DNA of 64,000 bases from Aliiglaciecola lipolytica (GCF_018860635.1 NZ_JAHKPT010000033.1:18910-82909), one strand, 5' to 3'; numbered from the stretch's first letter, positions 18,470 to 27,839 are shown. A program made the numbers and translations. Notes: generated from the letters alone by a model not told the origin.

Positions 18470-20116
18470 ATGCCCAATGGAGTTGGTGATAAAGTCCGTA
18501 AAGACAGAGGAATAGTTTTGGTACAAGATCAGACAAACAATAAGTCTTCAGATGAACAAAATACGGGATGGTTTTCACGGTTTCTGGCAACAGTAGAATG
18601 GCTTGGTAATTTACTCCCGCACCCTATAACCCTATTCGCCTTACTGGCACTTTTCATTGTTATTCTCAGCGGTATTCTTGGTTATTTTGATGTTGCCGTT
18701 TTAGACCCGCGTCCGTTAGGGGCCAAAGGGCGAGATCCGGATGGATTGATTGAAGTCATTTCGTTATTTAATGCCGAAGGACTACAACGGATTGTCACGG
18801 GGTTAGTGACGAACTTTACAGGGTTTGCACCGCTAGGCACTGTGTTGGTTGCTTTACTTGGCGTATCAGTTGCAGAACATTCAGGTTTACTCTCAACGGC
18901 GATGCGAGCAATGGTAATGAATGCCTCCGAACGCATGGTTACTATTACCGTAGTATTGGCCGGTATTTTATCGAATACGGCATCTGAACTTGGCTACGTT
19001 GTGTTGATTCCACTAGCGGCAATGATTTTCCATTCCCTTGGCCGTCATCCATTAGCGGGCTTGGCCGCAGCTTTCGCAGGTGTATCTGGCGGCTACAGCG
19101 CGAATTTGTTGTTAGGCACAGTAGACCCGTTATTATCTGGTATTACTGAATCAGCAGCACATATGATTGAACCTGATTACATGGTTGGTCCAGAAGTAAA
19201 CTGGTACTTTATGATTGTAAGTACCTTCGTGGTTGCCGCTATGGGGGCGTTTGTAACTGAGAAAATAGTAGAACCGAGACTAGGCAAATATGATCCTAGT
19301 GAAGCTTCGGTTGAGTTAGAAAAACAAGAAATGACAGCACCCAGTGCATTAGAAAAGAAAGGTCTTAAAATGGCCGGTCTGTCCTTTGTTATTTTATGTA
19401 TTTTATTGGCGCTTACGATCGTGCCGGAAAATGGCATCTTACGACATCCTGAAACGGGACTTGTTGCCTACTCGCCATTTTTGAAAGGCATTGTGGCCTT
19501 CATTTTTATCACGTTTGCAATACCGGGTTTCGTGTACGGCAAAATCGTTGGCACCATGAAAAATGACAAAGACGTAATCAATGCGATGTCTAAAAGCATG
19601 GGGTCGATGGGTCTTTACATTACCTTAGTATTCTTTGCTGCACAGTTTGTAGCATTCTTTAAATGGACTAATCTAGGAACAGTTTTAGCGGTTAAAGGTG
19701 CATCCTTGTTAACTGTGCTTGGCTTAGATGGCCCAGAAGTGTTTATTTTATTTATATTGATGTGCGGCATAGTGAACTTGTCGTTGGGTAGTGCCTCGGC
19801 CCAGTGGGCAGTAACGGCGCCTATATTTGTACCTATGTTAATGCTAATTGGTTATTCTCCTGAAGTGATTCAAGCTGCCTATCGAATTGGTGATTCTGTC
19901 ACCAATGTCATTTCGCCGATGATGAGTTACTTTGGATTGATTTTGGCCATTGCAGCCCGTTATAAAAAGGATTTGGGCATGGGGACGTTAATTGCAACAA
20001 TGTTACCCTATTCAATCACCTTTTTTGTCGGTTGGACGTTACTTTTCTATGTTTGGGTATTTTGGTTAGGGATGCCTGTAGGACCAAATGTAGAAACGCT
20101 ATATAATGGAGGCTGA
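18470..20116 (+). CDS. AbgT-family transporter
   Basis: Inner-membrane transporter of the AbgT family, whose members import p-aminobenzoyl-glutamate or export sulfonamides and other antimetabolites. 548 residues with a dozen or so hydrophobic segments. Family features seen are the N-terminal TVEWLGNLLPHPITLFALLAL, the first hairpin region GFAPLGTVLVALLGVSVAEHSGL, the SGGYSANLLLGTVDPLLSG loop, and near the C-terminus SAQWAVTAPIFVPMLMLIGYSPEVIQAAYRIGDSVTNVISPMM. ATG 18470 follows AAGGA; a TTG at 18518 is a possible later start. No abgAB hydrolase genes are nearby, so the substrate is open. Confidence 0.9.
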   Translation: MPNGVGDKVRKDRGIVLVQDQTNNKSSDEQNTGWFSRFLATVEWLGNLLPHPITLFALLALFIVILSGILGYFDVAVLDPRPLGAKGRDPDGLIEVISLFNAEGLQRIVTGLVTNFTGFAPLGTVLVALLGVSVAEHSGLLSTAMRAMVMNASERMVTITVVLAGILSNTASELGYVVLIPLAAMIFHSLGRHPLAGLAAAFAGVSGGYSANLLLGTVDPLLSGITESAAHMIEPDYMVGPEVNWYFMIVSTFVVAAMGAFVTEKIVEPRLGKYDPSEASVELEKQEMTAPSALEKKGLKMAGLSFVILCILLALTIVPENGILRHPETGLVAYSPFLKGIVAFIFITFAIPGFVYGKIVGTMKNDKDVINAMSKSMGSMGLYITLVFFAAQFVAFFKWTNLGTVLAVKGASLLTVLGLDGPEVFILFILMCGIVNLSLGSASAQWAVTAPIFVPMLMLIGYSPEVIQAAYRIGDSVTNVISPMMSYFGLILAIAARYKKDLGMGTLIATMLPYSITFFVGWTLLFYVWVFWLGMPVGPNVETLYNGG

Positions 20117-20215
20117 TAACCGTTAGCGGTTTGCATTGTTTAGCTTTAAGTTTTGTGCGCTAATCCAATTACGTGATTAGTGCGTAAAACTTATAAAATT
20201 GAGACCAAGTCATTA

Positions 20216-21295
20216 ATGAAATATACAGGCAGTCCGAACTTTAAGCACAACCAGCCAGATAAAATAGGTGTATTGATAACCAACTTAGGTACACCGGAAG
20301 CGCCGACTAAGAAGGCTCTTAAAACTTATCTAAAAGAATTCTTATCCGATCCGCGAGTGGTTGAAATTCCCCGATTGTTATGGTGGATGATTCTCAATTT
20401 AGTGATTCTAAATATTCGTCCCAAGCGCTCAGCTAAAGCCTATGCAACTGTGTGGGAAGATGAGGGCTCACCTTTGATGACCCATTCAATAAACCAAGCT
20501 GCGGCACTGAAAAAGACAATACAAGCAAAGTATGGCGAAGGAGTGATAGTTGACTTTGCTATGCGCTACGGCTCACCTAGCATCTCAGGTACGGTTGAAA
20601 ATATGATGCAACAGGGCGTACGTAAGTTAGTGGTTTTGCCTTTGTATCCGCAATATAGTGCTTCTACCTCAGCATCTACATTTGATGCCATAGCCGCAGA
20701 TTTTGAAAAACGTCGTTGGATACCTGATTTGAGATTTATTTCACAATACTGCGATCACCCTGAATACATACAAGCAGTCGCGGACAAAATCCGTCAGCAT
20801 TGGCAACAACATGAACGTGCTGACAAATTAATATTTTCCTACCACGGCATTCCTGAACGTTATTTAACTAATGGTGATCCCTACTTCTGCCAGTGCCACA
20901 AGACCTCGCGCTTAATTGCTGAAAACTTAGGGTTGCAAAAAGATCAATTTCTAATTTGTTTTCAGTCTAGATTTGGTCGCGAAGAATGGTTAAAACCTTA
21001 TACCGATCATACCTTGCAAAGCCTTCCAAAATCCGGTGTTGAGTCAGTCCAAATCGTCTGCCCTGGATTCTCTGTTGATTGTCTGGAAACGATAGAAGAA
21101 ATTGGCGTAGAAAATCGTGACTATTTTTTAGAGGCCGGAGGAAAACGTTACGAATATATTCCTGCCCTTAATGATGATCCTGCGCACATCGATATGATGG
21201 CATCTATCATTGGCAGTAATCTTCATGGTTGGGATTTGGCAGCAGACAATTCTTCTCGAGCAAATTTAGCTAAAGCTAAGGGTGCAACAATATGA
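20216..21295 (+). CDS. hemH: Ferrochelatase
   Basis: Inserts ferrous iron into protoporphyrin IX to make haem. Seen: the N-terminal GVLITNLGTPEAPTKKALKTYL, LPLYPQYSASTSAST, the metal-site histidine in IFSYHGIPERYL, and the conserved glutamate in CPGFSVDCLETIEEIG. ATG 20216 gives 359 residues and fits the family; a GTG at 20180 would add 12 residues without a clear site. Its last four bases overlap the next gene. Haem supply fits the bd oxidase encoded further along, but the two are not linked in an operon. Confidence 0.94.
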   Translation: MKYTGSPNFKHNQPDKIGVLITNLGTPEAPTKKALKTYLKEFLSDPRVVEIPRLLWWMILNLVILNIRPKRSAKAYATVWEDEGSPLMTHSINQAAALKKTIQAKYGEGVIVDFAMRYGSPSISGTVENMMQQGVRKLVVLPLYPQYSASTSASTFDAIAADFEKRRWIPDLRFISQYCDHPEYIQAVADKIRQHWQQHERADKLIFSYHGIPERYLTNGDPYFCQCHKTSRLIAENLGLQKDQFLICFQSRFGREEWLKPYTDHTLQSLPKSGVESVQIVCPGFSVDCLETIEEIGVENRDYFLEAGGKRYEYIPALNDDPAHIDMMASIIGSNLHGWDLAADNSSRANLAKAKGATI

Positions 21296-21726
21296 ATGGT
21301 AACGCCGCAGCTTCTATTGCCGCGCCAAAAGCTTTGGTACTGGCGCAAAAGCTAGCCAATATGTCCGATACGGCGGTACGGATACCGTTTACTAAAGTAA
21401 AATTCGGCCTCGACTTTATCATTGGATTGATTCCTGGGATTGGCGACATGGTCATGTTAATCGTGGGCGCTGTGATCATTATATTGGGCAAAAGTATTGG
21501 TTTACCCGGCCCGCTAATTTTAAAAATGTTGAAGAATAGTGTTATTGATTTTGTGTTAGGTTTAGTGCCCTTTATAGGCGATATTGCAGACATTTTTTAC
21601 AAATCAAATCAATCGAATGTACGAATAATGGAGCGCTGGTGGCTGAGTCAAAACAAAGCAGCTATTGATGCTCATACCCAACAAACATTGGCAAATTGGC
21701 AGGATACTAAAAATGAAGATTTATGA
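21292..21726 (+). CDS. DUF4112 membrane protein
   Basis: 144 residues matching the DUF4112 pattern: ALVLAQKLANMSDTAVRIPFTKVKFGLDFIIGLIPGIGDMVML, a hydrophobic helix pair with two similar G-I-GD turns (LIPGIGDM and LVPFIGDI), and a charged C-terminal tail. The function of this family is unknown. The start ATG overlaps the hemH stop by four bases and the end overlaps the GST gene by 14 bases, so the three are probably co-translated. The two GIGD-type turns suggest an internal duplication of a membrane hairpin. Confidence 0.8.
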   Translation: MNGNAAASIAAPKALVLAQKLANMSDTAVRIPFTKVKFGLDFIIGLIPGIGDMVMLIVGAVIIILGKSIGLPGPLILKMLKNSVIDFVLGLVPFIGDIADIFYKSNQSNVRIMERWWLSQNKAAIDAHTQQTLANWQDTKNEDL

Positions 21727-22321
21727 CACCCACACAGCGCCGACACCTAGAAGAGTAAGAATATTTCTAGCCGAAAAAGGCATTGATATGGAATATGTGC
21801 AAGTGGATTTAGCAAAAGGTGAAAATATTAGCCCCGAAATGCGCTTGAAAAACCCCATCGGAAAAGTTCCTATCCTTGAATTAGACGACGGCACTTGTAT
21901 TGGTGAATCTGTGGCAATTTGTCGATATTTCGAAGCATTACAACCTGAGCCTGCGTTAATGGGCACGACTCCACTACAACAGGCACAGATTGAAATGTGG
22001 CAGCGCCAAGTTGAATTCGCTTTGTTTATGCAGGTAGGTATGTGCTTTCAGCATACCACAGGCTATTTTAAAGACCGCATGACCCCTGTACCAGAATACG
22101 GGGAAGTGGCTGGGATTTCTGCGAGTAAATACCTCAATGTGCTTGAGAAACGCTTGGGGCAAAGTGAATATGTAGCTGGAGATACTTTTTCCATTGCTGA
22201 TATTACCGCTATGTGTGCAATTGATTTTGCGCGAGTGGTAAAAATCAAGCTCAAAGATGAACAAGTTAACTTGCAGCGTTGGTATGACTCGGTCAGTGCT
22301 AGGCCCAGCGCCAGTGCGTAA
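21713..22321 (+). CDS. Glutathione S-transferase family protein
   Basis: 202 residues with an N-terminal thioredoxin-fold domain (MKIYDTHTAPTPRRVRIFLAEKGI, then NPIGKVPILELDDGTCIGESVAICRYFE with the cis-proline and glutathione gamma-glutamyl-binding ES pair) and an all-helical C-terminal domain ending in the N-capping segment FSIADITAMCAIDFAR. The start at ATG 21713 lies inside the end of the DUF4112 gene. Specific substrate unknown. It resembles the small bacterial GSTs linked to stress and detoxification. Confidence 0.88.
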   Translation: MKIYDTHTAPTPRRVRIFLAEKGIDMEYVQVDLAKGENISPEMRLKNPIGKVPILELDDGTCIGESVAICRYFEALQPEPALMGTTPLQQAQIEMWQRQVEFALFMQVGMCFQHTTGYFKDRMTPVPEYGEVAGISASKYLNVLEKRLGQSEYVAGDTFSIADITAMCAIDFARVVKIKLKDEQVNLQRWYDSVSARPSASA

Positions 22322-22329
22322 TCACTGAC

Positions 22330-23223
22330 TTAATTTAAATTAAGCCAGAGAGACTTGTCTTGTATGGGCGTGGAATTCGACATGATTGGATTTTCTAGCC
22401 TAAATATAATCCGGTTATCAACAGGAATTTGCTGCAACGCTTTTGAATGACCAGGATAGGCATAAAAATGTGTATCGAATGAACCATCTGCTAGCGCTGC
22501 TTTTAAGCCGAATTTGATACGTTCGGCTAATTGCTTATTTTGTTTCGTGACGAAAAAATAGATCGCGCTGGGGTAAACTAATAGGTGATGCGGATCGATT
22601 ATTAAACTGTCGTCACCATTGCTCTCCATTTCCTCAATCACTTCAAGCAAAGATCGGGGAAAGTAGTCGACAATATTGCCTGCAACTAATTTATACATCG
22701 AACTGTGGGATATGGTCTTTTCGACTTTTAATCCGGCATTCTCTAAAACATAAACGTCCGGCCAATCGTGTCCCTGAATGGCGCTAAGCTCCGCCAGTTG
22801 AGCAAGACTCTTAATGTTTGCAAAGCTGGCTTCTTTGGTCTTATTAATTACCAATACTCTGTGCCCAATGAGCCCTTTTAAAAGAGGAATGCGTATGGCT
22901 AACGCGTTTTCTTCTCGACGAGTTGATGTGACTGTCCACATTAGGTCAATTAGCCCCGACTCGATGCTCTTGAACTGTCTTTCTTGACGCATTGCAACAG
23001 GTACGCCCTCGATTGCATAGTCACCGTATTTCACTTTGGATTTTTCGAGCGCCAACTTCAATACGCTAATAAAATAAGCGCCGTGTTTGTCTACACTATC
23101 TGTATTGTCGATATATTTGATTGGTTGCGCATTTAATGACATTGAAGTCAATGAAGAGAAAAAGAATACGACAAAGGTCAGCGGCCTAATAAAAATCATT
23201 ATGCTAGGTTTGATTGGAGCCAT
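22330..23223 (-). CDS. Periplasmic solute-binding-like protein
   Basis: 297 residues, signal peptide at about 1-32 (hydrophobic FVVFFFSSLTSMSL, then NAQP). The mature part looks like a type-3 solute-binding fold: an RQERQFKSIESGLIDLMWTVTSTRREE hinge-type segment, HRVLVINKTKE, DWPDVYVLENAGLKVEK, and DYFPRSLLEVIEEM. No ABC permease or ATPase gene is adjacent, so it may be an orphan sensor-type binding protein. AAAGG lies eight bases before ATG 23223. A second protein of this broad type is encoded at 49960-50847. Ligand unknown. Confidence 0.7.
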   Translation of the reverse strand: MAPIKPSIMIFIRPLTFVVFFFSSLTSMSLNAQPIKYIDNTDSVDKHGAYFISVLKLALEKSKVKYGDYAIEGVPVAMRQERQFKSIESGLIDLMWTVTSTRREENALAIRIPLLKGLIGHRVLVINKTKEASFANIKSLAQLAELSAIQGHDWPDVYVLENAGLKVEKTISHSSMYKLVAGNIVDYFPRSLLEVIEEMESNGDDSLIIDPHHLLVYPSAIYFFVTKQNKQLAERIKFGLKAALADGSFDTHFYAYPGHSKALQQIPVDNRIIFRLENPIMSNSTPIQDKSLWLNLN

Positions 23224-23320
23224 AAACGACCTTTGTCTTTTACTTAATTTTCGTCGACCTAATAATAGTCAATTGCGCAAAAATAAGAAGGAATCAAATG
23301 CAATTCTGAACTTTTATCGC

Positions 23321-24214
23321 TCAATCTCGCCATCTACGGGTGATGTCTTGATACTCATCGATGCGTCTGTCTCTAAAATAAGGCCAAATTCGTTTAACTT
23401 TTTCTGTTCTTGCTAAATCTAACTCTACCATCAGGGTTTCTTCTTTGTCGCTGCTAGCTTGAGCAAGTACTTCGCCTTGAGGTCCAGTGATAAAGCTCTG
23501 TCCCCAGAACTGAATACCAGGATCACCGGCTACCGGAGATGCTTCGAATCCTGTGCGATTAGCCACAATAACAGGAACTGAATTGGCCACGGCATGAGAG
23601 CGTTGAATCGTTTGCCATGCATTAAATTGACGTTCTCTTTCGTCCGCAGTGTCGGTGTTGTCCCAGCCAATTGCGGTAGGGTAAAACAGCATATCTGCTC
23701 CTGCCATCGCCATTAATCGAGCTGCTTCTGGATACCATTGATCCCAGCAGACCAATACGCCTAGTCGACCAACACTAGTGTCAATGGGTTCAAAGCCTAA
23801 GTCTCCAGGGGTAAAATAGAATTTTTCATAAAACCCGGGATCATCTGGAATATGCATCTTGCGATACTTTCCAACCATACCCGCTTGGCGATCAAACACC
23901 ACGGCAGTATTGTGATACAGACCGGAACCACGCTTTTCAAATAATGACGTAACTAAAACAATATTATGTTTAGCGGCCAACTCTGCAAAGTAATCGGTTG
24001 CAGGACCTGGAATCGTCTCAGCTAAATCAAAGTAATCGGTATTTTCTTCTTGGCAGAAATAAAGGGTACTGTGCAGCTCTTGTAACAGCACCAACTCACA
24101 ACCATCAGCTGCAAGTTTGGCAACTTGCTTGGCACTTTTTTCCCAATTTTGGTTTTTGTCGTTGCTAGCAACCGCTTGTTGCACCAAGCCAACTTTTAAC
24201 TTGTTTTTATTCAT
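23321..24214 (-). CDS. aguB: N-carbamoylputrescine amidase
   Basis: Hydrolyses N-carbamoylputrescine to putrescine, CO2 and ammonia. It is a nitrilase-superfamily enzyme with the catalytic triad visible: glutamate in LLQELHSTLYF, lysine in GKYRKMHIPDD, and cysteine in LGVLVCWDQWYPEAARL. Other family marks are GFYEKFYFTPGDLGF and ADMLFYPTAIGWD. ATG 24214 lies just after the aguA stop; two in-frame ATGs at 24223 and 24232 overlap aguA and are possible. Directly downstream of agmatine deiminase, giving the complete agmatine-to-putrescine route. Confidence 0.93.
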   Translation of the reverse strand: MNKNKLKVGLVQQAVASNDKNQNWEKSAKQVAKLAADGCELVLLQELHSTLYFCQEENTDYFDLAETIPGPATDYFAELAAKHNIVLVTSLFEKRGSGLYHNTAVVFDRQAGMVGKYRKMHIPDDPGFYEKFYFTPGDLGFEPIDTSVGRLGVLVCWDQWYPEAARLMAMAGADMLFYPTAIGWDNTDTADERERQFNAWQTIQRSHAVANSVPVIVANRTGFEASPVAGDPGIQFWGQSFITGPQGEVLAQASSDKEETLMVELDLARTEKVKRIWPYFRDRRIDEYQDITRRWRD

Positions 24215-24215
24215 T

Positions 24216-25280
24216 TTATGCATCACATCCATAAACAGTTAAGCCATCGCTAAGGTTGTCGAGCACCTCAGGTTTTAATGTCCCCTTCGGGATCTGCATA
24301 CTAATACAGTGCACACTGCCAAATTGTTGAACTAAAGGCAAACTATCTATGGGCACTATTGTGTAATCTGGATAGGCACTTGCGATTATATCCAGAGCCA
24401 GTTGATCTTCAGGTTGACGATATATAGGGCACAATACCTGATGATTTGAAATAAGGTAATTTGCATAAGATGCAGGTAAGCGCTCACCAACTTCATTGAC
24501 TATATTTGGTAGGGGTAGCTCAAAAATTTCATGTTGAGGTAACAGTACTTTTAATTCATTCACAAGGGCATTTAGTCCGCTAAAATGAGTGTCCTCTGGT
24601 CGGTTAAAACAGGATTGAATTACAACACCATTGTCTTCAGTGAATCGCACTATGGTATCAATATGTCCATCTGTATCGTCGCCTTCTAAATGGCCATTTT
24701 CTAGAATGCTAACGCGACTAGCGCCCAAGTGTTTAATAAACATGGATTGATAGGCGGCAAGCGACAAATCGCCATTACGTTGTGGGTTTTGTAAACACAA
24801 AGCGGTTGACAATAAATGGCCGTGTTGATCTATTTCTAGCGCACCGCCTTCTGCTACTAACTCAACACTTTTAAGGGGCTCTTTACACAGCTTTGCCAAC
24901 ACATTTGCGTTAACCTTGTTGTCTAAAGATGCATCAAACTTATTGCCCCAACCATTAAAGGTAAACTCAATGGGCTGCATTTTTTTATCGTGTTGCAATG
25001 TTAAGAAACAATAATCTCTACACCAGGTATCGTTATAGTTAGTAATCACAAACATTAATTTGCAACAATTTTTGAGGAGCTCCTTAGCAGTATCTACTTC
25101 TTGCTCTCTAATCAGTAAGATCACCCCTGTATTATTTTGGGTTATGGCTTCAATTAGTTGCTTATAAGTATTTCTGACCTCTTTTAACCAAGGTTTCCAA
25201 TCGGTTCTTTTGTCTGGCCACGCTAAAATAATGGCTTCTTGGGCATGCCATTCAGGCAACAATTTAAATTCTGGATTCAT
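24216..25280 (-). CDS. aguA: Agmatine deiminase family protein
   Basis: Converts agmatine to N-carbamoylputrescine; pentein fold. 354 residues. Seen: LPEWHAQEAIILAWPDKRTDW at the N-terminus, WCRDYCFL, EGGALEID, the catalytic GHLEGDDTDGHIDTIVRF, and the nucleophile cysteine region FGSVHCISMQIPKG. The RDYC segment and GHLEGDD differ from the RDTGP type of Pseudomonas AguA and resemble the PPAD-like branch of agmatine deiminases. The pairing with aguB supports the function despite this divergence. Transcribed away from fpr. Confidence 0.88.
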   Translation of the reverse strand: MNPEFKLLPEWHAQEAIILAWPDKRTDWKPWLKEVRNTYKQLIEAITQNNTGVILLIREQEVDTAKELLKNCCKLMFVITNYNDTWCRDYCFLTLQHDKKMQPIEFTFNGWGNKFDASLDNKVNANVLAKLCKEPLKSVELVAEGGALEIDQHGHLLSTALCLQNPQRNGDLSLAAYQSMFIKHLGASRVSILENGHLEGDDTDGHIDTIVRFTEDNGVVIQSCFNRPEDTHFSGLNALVNELKVLLPQHEIFELPLPNIVNEVGERLPASYANYLISNHQVLCPIYRQPEDQLALDIIASAYPDYTIVPIDSLPLVQQFGSVHCISMQIPKGTLKPEVLDNLSDGLTVYGCDA

Positions 25281-25452
25281 GAGTTATTTGGGTAATTAGA
25301 TTCTGCGGAAATTATAACCTCAACCAATAATGTAACGGTACATTTTTATCTGTAGTCAATAAAACCAGATCCGTGGTCTTTTGATTAAGCCAATGGACTT
25401 TACCAATGAGCATGTTAAGTTAACCGCAATATTATCAACTTTGGAGCAAATT

Positions 25453-26202
25453 ATGGCGCAATGGCATGATGGAAAAATTGTGAATCGAGTTGATTGGAAT
25501 GATCATTTGTTTAGTCTGCAGTTTCAATGTGACCAGTTTCCTAAATTTGTGGCAGGTCAGTTTACCAAAGTGGGTCTCACTCAAGCCGATAATACAGTTC
25601 TATCTCGACCATATTCATTGGTCAACTCGCCGAACGACGAGTATTTGGAAATAATTGCAGTTCCCGTTGAACAAGGCAGTCTCTCCCCTAAATTACATGA
25701 ATTAAAAATAGGGGATAGCGTGAAAGTGATGTCACCTGCAACTGGATTTTTGGTTTTAAATGAAGTACCACAAAGCGACATATTGTTTCTGATCGCCACT
25801 GGAACGGGGATCGGCCCCTTTCTATCGATATTAGAAAGTGATGAAATTTGGACAAAGTATAAGCATGTGGTGCTGGTTTATGGTGTAAGACACAATAGCG
25901 ATTTAGCCTACCAACAGAAAATTCAAAAATGGCTCGAGCTTAAGTCTACGCAGTTTCATTTTGTGCCTATTGTTAGCCGCCAGCAGTGCGCTGATGCATT
26001 GACAGGACGTATTCCTGAGTTAATTAGAAACGGTGATATACAACGAAGTTGTGGATTTGAATTTGATCCTATCACTTGTCAGGTTATGTTGTGTGGCAAC
26101 CCTGAGATGATTAAAGATACGTTAGAGGTTCTTTCGGCTTTTGGTCTGAAAAAGCACCTGCGTCGTTCGCCTGGACAAATTAGTGTAGAGCGGTATTGGT
26201 AA
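25453..26202 (+). CDS. fpr: Ferredoxin/flavodoxin-NADP(+) reductase
   Basis: FAD enzyme that exchanges electrons between NADPH and ferredoxin or flavodoxin. The E. coli Fpr pattern is clear: GQFTKVGL, the FAD motif RPYSLVNSPN, PVEQGSLSPKLHELKIGDSV, the NADP-binding GTGIGPFLSIL, LCGNPEMI and a C-terminal YW. ATG 25453 gives 249 residues, almost the E. coli length, and has GGAG six bases upstream. Longer in-frame starts at 25381 and 25393 lack such a site and extend beyond the family N-terminus. Confidence 0.95.
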   Translation: MAQWHDGKIVNRVDWNDHLFSLQFQCDQFPKFVAGQFTKVGLTQADNTVLSRPYSLVNSPNDEYLEIIAVPVEQGSLSPKLHELKIGDSVKVMSPATGFLVLNEVPQSDILFLIATGTGIGPFLSILESDEIWTKYKHVVLVYGVRHNSDLAYQQKIQKWLELKSTQFHFVPIVSRQQCADALTGRIPELIRNGDIQRSCGFEFDPITCQVMLCGNPEMIKDTLEVLSAFGLKKHLRRSPGQISVERYW

Positions 26203-26257
26203 GTTGCTCAGTATTAACGAATTGTGACGCAACAGTATATGTTTAAGGATAAAGTGA

Positions 26258-27448
26258 ATGAAAAGACAGCCATTGAAAACCATTGGACTCTTAGCAATGT
26301 TAATTGGGTTGGGAGCTTGTCAAACTGCTAATGTAGTGACGTCTGATGATTCATTGCAAAATAAACATGAACCTAAAGTGTCTTTGAGTTGGCAATCTAC
26401 TTTATTTACGCCTAGAGAAGTCGCTTCTGTCGATGATATTTTTCAGTTGACACAAAAGCAGCAAGAGGACTTCGAAGCCTATTATTTTGCCGAAAAAAAC
26501 GCTCATATTGAAGGACATGAACGTCTCTACAACTATTTAGATATGATTCTGTATGGTTTTGATTACCGAGGGGATACTTATACTGCATCTGATGCCCTAA
26601 CTAAGCACAGTGGTAACTGTCTTTCATTGGCGATTTTAACCACAGCATTGGCAAATTTAGTGGATTTAGACATTCGTTACCAGCGCGTAAATGCCGCGCC
26701 AATTTATCAGCGCTACCATAACGTGATGACCTTATCGTCGCACGTAAGAACCCATGTCTTTGCGCCGGAAACGGAGGTTAAGGAAAACGAAATTGTTGTT
26801 GCTAGAAAAAAAATGATAATCGATTACTTCCCAGAAAAGGGAAATGTAAGAGGTGACTTTCTGAATGAATCGCAATTCTTATCAATGTATTACCAAAATT
26901 TAGCGGGCGATAGTTTAATCGCTAAAGATTATGACCTTACCTATTCGCTGCTAGCTAAAGCAATGGAAATCAACAGTGAAGATCCAGAAACGTTAAACAC
27001 GCTTGCGGTTTTATACAAAAACCTGGGTGACTTAGCGAGGGCTGAGAAAATTTATCATTACGCTTTAAATAACACCTCGGGCTCAGTCAATATTTTAAGC
27101 AACTATGCAATGCTACTAACAGAGCAAAACCGACAAGATGAACTATCACGTTTGCAGGAAAAGCTATCGTCCATTGAGGATGATAATCCCTATCGTTGGT
27201 ACGATATCGCTAATCGACATTTTGATAGAGATGAGCTTATCTATGCTTTGCGATATTTTAAAAGGTCGGTTAAAGCCGCTCCATACTTGCATGAAGGTTA
27301 TTTCGGTTTAGCAAAAACCTACTATCAAATGGGCAAAATAGAATCAGCCAAGCAGAATATGGATACAGCGGTGGAATTAGCCTTTACCCCTCAAGATAAA
27401 GTCTTGTATCAGGCAAAATTGAAGGTATTAGCCATAGAAAAAAACTAG
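26258..27448 (+). CDS. TPR lipoprotein with possible transglutaminase-like fold
   Basis: 396 residues. The signal peptide ends in lipobox LGAC (cysteine at 21), so it is probably a lipoprotein; no aspartate follows the cysteine (CQTAN), which suggests the outer membrane. Residues 90-190 hold SGNCLSLAILTTALANLVDLDIRYQRV and HVRTHVFAP, a Cys...His layout resembling bacterial transglutaminase-like domains (inference). Residues about 225-390 are tetratricopeptide repeats (ETLNTLAVLYKNLGDLARAEKIY, NILSNYAMLL, HEGYFGLAKTYYQMGKIESAKQ). AAGGATAAAG precedes ATG 26258. Function unknown. It converges with the next minus-strand gene. Confidence 0.8.
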   Translation: MKRQPLKTIGLLAMLIGLGACQTANVVTSDDSLQNKHEPKVSLSWQSTLFTPREVASVDDIFQLTQKQQEDFEAYYFAEKNAHIEGHERLYNYLDMILYGFDYRGDTYTASDALTKHSGNCLSLAILTTALANLVDLDIRYQRVNAAPIYQRYHNVMTLSSHVRTHVFAPETEVKENEIVVARKKMIIDYFPEKGNVRGDFLNESQFLSMYYQNLAGDSLIAKDYDLTYSLLAKAMEINSEDPETLNTLAVLYKNLGDLARAEKIYHYALNNTSGSVNILSNYAMLLTEQNRQDELSRLQEKLSSIEDDNPYRWYDIANRHFDRDELIYALRYFKRSVKAAPYLHEGYFGLAKTYYQMGKIESAKQNMDTAVELAFTPQDKVLYQAKLKVLAIEKN

Positions 27449-27461
27449 TTTCTAAAACCCG

Positions 27462-27818
27462 TTAATTTAACTGTTTTTTTAACAACTGGCCGTTACGTTC
27501 AATTACATCAATCAGCGGAATGAAACCCGCCGGTGTAGATAGGTTTGCAAAACCGTTTGCCATCTCCACCAAAACGTCTCCAAATTTAGATTGTCTGCTA
27601 GGCTCTGGCGCGTAATCCACAGATAAATTATCGACATTTACCCATGCGGTTGGTCCACCAGATGCAGCAAAAGCGATATCTAATTCTGAGTGTTTAACCC
27701 GTGTTGCTAACTGATATAAATGAATATTCTGGATGACTGTAGAAATGAGTACTCTTTCGTTTTCCACATTAGCCAGCAAGTCCATTAGTTTATCTTGTGC
27801 GTGAAAAACATAGATCAT
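27462..27818 (-). CDS. Hypothetical protein, 118 residues
   Basis: I do not recognise a family. The protein is soluble with no signal peptide: MIYVFHAQDKLMDLLANVENERVL, then a central part with FAASGGPTAWVNVDNLSVDY and a C-terminal helix. A good ribosome-binding site (GAGG, five bases before ATG 27818) supports it as real. It lies 21 bases after a small zinc-ribbon-type gene on the same strand, and the pair is probably one transcript. Confidence 0.65.
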   Translation of the reverse strand: MIYVFHAQDKLMDLLANVENERVLISTVIQNIHLYQLATRVKHSELDIAFAASGGPTAWVNVDNLSVDYAPEPSRQSKFGDVLVEMANGFANLSTPAGFIPLIDVIERNGQLLKKQLN

Positions 27819-27839
27819 GATTGCCTCGATATCGGTTTG

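Noticed and set aside
20117..20190. Hairpins AACCG/CGGTT and CTAATC/GATTAG between the AbgT-type gene and hemH as terminator or riboswitch
   Set aside because: Stems are short, no T run follows, and no haem-related regulatory element is recognisable.
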